Assembly (NCBI GenBank): GCA_018500075.1
Contig: JAHBAN010000175.1
Coordinates: forward strand, 1 to 8,841
DNA from: Flavobacteriia bacterium
GTDB taxonomy: Bacteria > Bacteroidota > Bacteroidia > Flavobacteriales > Flavobacteriaceae
Reading direction: 5' to 3'
DNA: 8,841 nucleotides
Shown: in pieces, positions 5,871 to 8,841 of the stretch
Layout of the letters: every line of letters begins with the position of its first letter
Position numbering within the stretch: the stretch's first letter is position 1
Notes under the pieces: generated by a model
Databases searched by the model: none
Seen by the model: only the letters and a program-made list of their open reading frames with translations
What the model was told of the DNA's origin: nothing
Made by a program: the position numbers and the translations under genes

Positions 5871-8087
5871 ATGCCGGCAGACAGTCTGGAATTTGAACAA
5901 AAGCTCGCGGAGTTCGAACAGCGCAACAGCCCTGAGGGCTTGCTCCTGCGCTATGCGCTGCGGCGCCCCGCCTATTTTTGGTTTCGCCAGATATTCATGA
6001 TCTGCGGCTCACTTGTGCTCTTTCTCACCGGTCACTTTCTCATTGGCCTCGTGGTCTACCTGATCCTCATCACAGGCGAGCTGGTCGATACGCTCTTTCT
6101 CAAAACAATCCCAAAACAGCTCGCCCGCGGCGTGCCCTACAAACGCCTGCATCATCTCGCCACCGCAACCGCAAGCTTTCAATCGCTCACAAGCGTTGCT
6201 CTCGCCTTCTTTCCGGTCTGGCTTGAAGGCTCCCCCGAAACGCTGGCCTTCTGTTTTGCCTTTATCGCCGGTGGCGGGATCAACTCAAGCTACCTGCTCA
6301 GCTTTCACAGCACCGCAACCTACATCAGGCTGAGCACCCTCCTCGCCTGCGGCATCGCAACCATCATCTATGGCGCAGCCTTCGGCACACTCGGCCTTCA
6401 GGCCCAGATCTACAGCGTCTTCGCGCTCAGTATGACAATCTTCCTTGTCTTCACCTTCTTACAATACTCCCAAAGCGGTTTTGAACACCGGACCAAGAGC
6501 GAGCGGCGGATGCTTGAACAAAGCCTCGAACTGGCCGCCATCAACAAAACCCTTCATGACCAGCAAAGCGAAGTGCGCCGCCTTGCGCTGGTGGCCCGAT
6601 ACGCAAATGACTCCGTGATCGTCGCCGACCCCAAGGGCCATATTCTCTGGGTCAATGAAGCCTTTACACGGATCACAGGCTACAGCAGCGAAGAGGCCAT
6701 CGGCAAAAAAACAGGCGCGCTGCTTGACGGCCCCGAGACCGCCTTCACCACAACCGCCGCCATAGAAAGCGCCATCGCTACAGGAACTCCCCTGCGCACC
6801 GAGCTGCTCAACTACCGCAAAGACGGAACCAAAATCTGGGTCGAAACCAATCAGGTTCCAATCTACAACGACGCCGGTCAGGTCGAAATGATCATTGCCA
6901 TCGAGCGCGATGTCACCGCCGACAAATACCATATGGAGGAGCTTGCCGTTGCCAAACGGGCCGCCGAAGACGGCGAACGCGCCAAAACCCAGTTCCTCGC
7001 CACCATGAGCCATGAAATCCGCACGCCAATGAACGGCATCATCGGCATGGCCGACCTGCTGCAAGACGAGAGCCTCAGCAAAGAACAACAGGGCTATGTC
7101 GAAACAATCCGCTACTCCGCCGAAGCCTTGATGCGCATCATCAATGACATTCTCGACTTCTCCAAGCTCGACGCCGGCAAATCGGTCATCAATCCGGTTG
7201 ATTTCGACTTGCTCGGCTGTGTCGAAAGCGCCCTCTCGATCCTGCGCCCGAAAGCGATCGAAAAGGGCATTTTCGTCAAGCTCAACTGCCTCACACCCGT
7301 GCCGCCGCTGTTGCGCGGGGATGATGGGCGCATTCGCCAGATCGTCATCAATGTGGTCGGCAATGCGATCAAATTCACCCAGCAGGGCGGTGTTACGATT
7401 GATCTCTCCTGCTATCCGAGCAGCGAAGGCAATCTTGTCACCCTCGAAGTCAGCGACACAGGAATCGGGATCGCCGAAGACAGGGTCGAGCAGATCTTTG
7501 ACCAGTTCAGCCAGGCCGATGGCGACATCACCCGCCAATACGGCGGCACAGGGCTTGGCCTGACCATCTCGCGCATTCTGGCCCATGAAATGGGCGGTGA
7601 TATCGCCCTGCGCTCCACTCTGGGCACCGGCTCGACCTTCACAATCACCCTCGAGCTTGACCACACGCTCGACGCCCTCGAAGTCGCGGCAGAGGCCGCG
7701 CTTGACTCCCTGCCAAGCGTCAAGCTGCCCGGCATGAAGGCGCTGGTGGCCGAAGACAATCTCACCAACCAGCTGCTGATCAAGAAATACCTCAAAGACA
7801 CCGAAATGGATGTGGTCTATGCCCGCAACGGCCGCGAAGCCGTGCGCCTTGCGCTGCGCCACCAGCCCCATGTCATCTTTATGGATATGTCCATGCCCGA
7901 AATGGACGGGATCAGCGCAACCCGCAAAATCCGCGCCGAAAAGGCCCTCACCCAGCCCAAAATCGTCGCGCTCACAGCCAATGTCTACGCCTCTGACAAG
8001 GCCGCCTGTCTCTCGGCGGGGATGGACGGCTTCCTCTCCAAGCCGCTCAAACGCTCCGATCTGATGGGCTGGCTCTGCCAGATCTGA
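5871..8087 (+). CDS. Membrane-bound hybrid sensor histidine kinase (multi-TM, PAS, HisKA, HATPase, REC)
   Basis: This 738-residue inner-membrane protein senses an unknown signal and feeds a phosphorelay. Residues 37-200 hold about six hydrophobic helices, with charged/aromatic loops and histidines near the membrane (H94, H95, H146). A short coiled coil (about 205-238) leads to a PAS/PAC domain (240-350; SVIVADPKGHILWVNEAF). The kinase core has H381 in MSHEIRTPMNG, the N-box N498 in GNAIKFT, DTGIGI (529-534) and GGTGLGL (558-564). The receiver domain (622-735) has E628/D629, phospho-acceptor D672 in FMDMSMPEMDG, T702 and K724, all intact. The PAS lacks a LOV-type cysteine motif. No Hpt domain or output gene is near, so the relay must end elsewhere. 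A GGAAGGAT Shine-Dalgarno-like stretch (5853-5860) supports the ATG at 5871. The gene lies between pncA (104-nt gap) and pncB (78-nt gap). Confidence 0.93.
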   Translation: MPADSLEFEQKLAEFEQRNSPEGLLLRYALRRPAYFWFRQIFMICGSLVLFLTGHFLIGLVVYLILITGELVDTLFLKTIPKQLARGVPYKRLHHLATATASFQSLTSVALAFFPVWLEGSPETLAFCFAFIAGGGINSSYLLSFHSTATYIRLSTLLACGIATIIYGAAFGTLGLQAQIYSVFALSMTIFLVFTFLQYSQSGFEHRTKSERRMLEQSLELAAINKTLHDQQSEVRRLALVARYANDSVIVADPKGHILWVNEAFTRITGYSSEEAIGKKTGALLDGPETAFTTTAAIESAIATGTPLRTELLNYRKDGTKIWVETNQVPIYNDAGQVEMIIAIERDVTADKYHMEELAVAKRAAEDGERAKTQFLATMSHEIRTPMNGIIGMADLLQDESLSKEQQGYVETIRYSAEALMRIINDILDFSKLDAGKSVINPVDFDLLGCVESALSILRPKAIEKGIFVKLNCLTPVPPLLRGDDGRIRQIVINVVGNAIKFTQQGGVTIDLSCYPSSEGNLVTLEVSDTGIGIAEDRVEQIFDQFSQADGDITRQYGGTGLGLTISRILAHEMGGDIALRSTLGTGSTFTITLELDHTLDALEVAAEAALDSLPSVKLPGMKALVAEDNLTNQLLIKKYLKDTEMDVVYARNGREAVRLALRHQPHVIFMDMSMPEMDGISATRKIRAEKALTQPKIVALTANVYASDKAACLSAGMDGFLSKPLKRSDLMGWLCQI

Positions 8088-8130
8088 CCGCATCGTTTGA
8101 GGGCTTGAACCCGCCCGCGCGGCACCCCAT

Positions 8131-8164
8131 GGTGGCGGCAACATTTTGCAAGGGGGGCCGCACC
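8131..8164 (+). promoter_or_regulatory. Possible hairpin enclosing the pncB ribosome binding site
   Basis: GGTGGCGGC (8131-8139) can pair with GCCGCACC (8157-8164) as an eight-pair stem with one bulged G. This places the purine-rich AAGGGGG Shine-Dalgarno sequence (8150-8156) in a 17-nt loop, directly before the pncB ATG at 8166. Such a structure could modulate translation, but in GC-rich DNA a stem of this size can arise by chance. It does not match a NAD riboswitch that I recognise. Confidence 0.3.
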
Positions 8165-8165
8165 C

Positions 8166-8841
8166 ATGGACATCGCCACACGCGTCTGGAATCACAAATG
8201 GAAGATCGACCCGATCGTGCGCTCGCTGATCGACAATGATTTCTACAAATTGCTGATGTGCCAATCGGTGTTTCGCAACAAGCCCGACGCCCAGGTGCGC
8301 TTCTCGCTGATCAACCGCGCCGCCGATGTCCCCCTTGCGAAGCTCATCGACGAAGGCGAGCTGCGCGAACAGCTCGACCATATCCGCTCCCTCTCCCTCA
8401 CCCGCGGCGAAAGCACCTACCTGCGCGGCAATACCTTCTACGGCAAGCGCCAGATGTTCCGCCCCGACTTCATGGAATGGTTCGAAAACCTGCGCCTGCC
8501 CGAATATGAACTCACCCGCGTGGGCGACCAATACGAGCTGACCTTCGAGGGCAGCTGGCCCGAAGTCATGCTCTGGGAAATCCCCGCGCTCGCCGTCCTG
8601 ATGGAGCTGCGCTCCCGCGCTGTTCTCGGCCAGATGGGCAAGTTCGAGCTGCAAGTGCTCTACGCCCGCGCCACAACCAAACTCTGGGAAAAGATCGAGC
8701 GCCTGCGCGCGGCCCCCGGCCTCAAACTGGCCGATTTTGGCACCCGCCGCCGCCACTCCTACCTCTGGCAGGACTGGTGCGTGCAGGCCATGCTCGAGGG
8801 CCTCGGCCCCGATGCCTTCATCGGCACCTCCAATGTCCATA
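8166..8841 (+). CDS. pncB: Nicotinate phosphoribosyltransferase PncB, N-terminal part (cut by window end)
   Basis: The first 225 codons are present and no stop is reached. PncB joins nicotinate and PRPP, with ATP hydrolysis, to give nicotinate mononucleotide, the second Preiss-Handler step and the one that uses the product of PncA. Family marks are the opening SLIDNDFYKLLMCQSVF (20-36), FSLINR (46-51), EGSWPEVMLWEIPALAVL (128-145) and DFGTRRRHSYLWQD (190-203). The last complete residue, H225 in GTSNVH, aligns with the histidine that is phosphorylated during the catalytic cycle of the Salmonella enzyme. Full-length family members have about 400-430 residues, so a little over half is seen. The ATG at 8166 follows AGGGGGG at 8151-8157. 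It is on the same strand as pncA and the kinase gene. Confidence 0.94.
   Translation, partial: MDIATRVWNHKWKIDPIVRSLIDNDFYKLLMCQSVFRNKPDAQVRFSLINRAADVPLAKLIDEGELREQLDHIRSLSLTRGESTYLRGNTFYGKRQMFRPDFMEWFENLRLPEYELTRVGDQYELTFEGSWPEVMLWEIPALAVLMELRSRAVLGQMGKFELQVLYARATTKLWEKIERLRAAPGLKLADFGTRRRHSYLWQDWCVQAMLEGLGPDAFIGTSNVH

Noticed and set aside
6600..6920. PAS domain of the kinase as a LOV photoreceptor.
   Set aside because: The region after the PAS core reads GKKTGALLDGPET and lacks the GRNCRFLQ-type cysteine motif needed for flavin adduct formation.
8088..8165. NAD-sensing riboswitch before pncB.
   Set aside because: The 78-nt leader does not show the conserved elements of known NAD riboswitch classes as far as I recall; only a simple hairpin is seen.
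6459..8840. A minus-strand reading frame open for about 790 codons, antisense to the kinase and pncB.
   Set aside because: It crosses two well-supported plus-strand genes, and the predicted protein resembles no family I know. Long open antisense frames are expected when the sense genes use C-ending codons, because stop codons become rare in that frame.

Overview
The window looks like chromosomal DNA of an alphaproteobacterium, most likely a Rhodobacteraceae/Roseobacter-group organism. The reasons are the GC-rich composition, compact gene packing with ATGA/TGATG stop-start overlaps, a divergent zur-znuCB/znuA locus, and the family resemblance of the proteins. No rRNA, tRNA, IS element, phage gene or CRISPR array is visible. 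Nine protein genes, two of them cut by the window edges, fill almost all of the sequence.

Left part (1-3758) is mainly a zinc-uptake locus. After the last 28 codons of a plus-strand gene resembling the C-terminus of 3-keto-5-aminohexanoate cleavage (BKACE) enzymes, a minus-strand operon reads right to left: zur (zinc-sensing Fur-family repressor), znuC (ABC ATPase), znuB (permease) and a DUF1045-type 2H phosphoesterase. All four overlap by 1-4 nt, so they are probably translationally coupled. The periplasmic zinc-binding protein gene znuA is divergent on the plus strand. The zur-znuA gap holds one 14-bp perfect palindrome of Zur-box type, so a single operator probably controls both arms. The unusual member is the 2H phosphoesterase, whose family is best known from phosphonate (C-P lyase) operons.

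Middle part (3772-5048) is a minus-strand pair, trhO (tRNA U34 hydroxylase, rhodanese fold with C-terminal zinc ribbon) followed by a csaA-like tRNA-binding-domain gene with a 4-nt overlap. It converges on znuA with only 13 nt between the stop codons.

Right part (5158-8841) is a plus-strand NAD-salvage block: pncA (nicotinamidase), a 738-residue membrane-bound hybrid histidine kinase (multi-TM, PAS, HisKA, HATPase, REC), and the first 225 codons of pncB (nicotinate phosphoribosyltransferase). PncA and PncB catalyse consecutive Preiss-Handler steps (nicotinamide to nicotinate to nicotinate mononucleotide). The kinase between them is unexplained by that pathway.

I do not see a clearly new defence or mobile system. 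The points most worth following are the 2H phosphoesterase in the zinc operon, the CsaA-TrhO coupling, the sensor kinase inside the NAD-salvage pair, a nearly leaderless zur start, and a strand-dependent codon/GC skew over the window.
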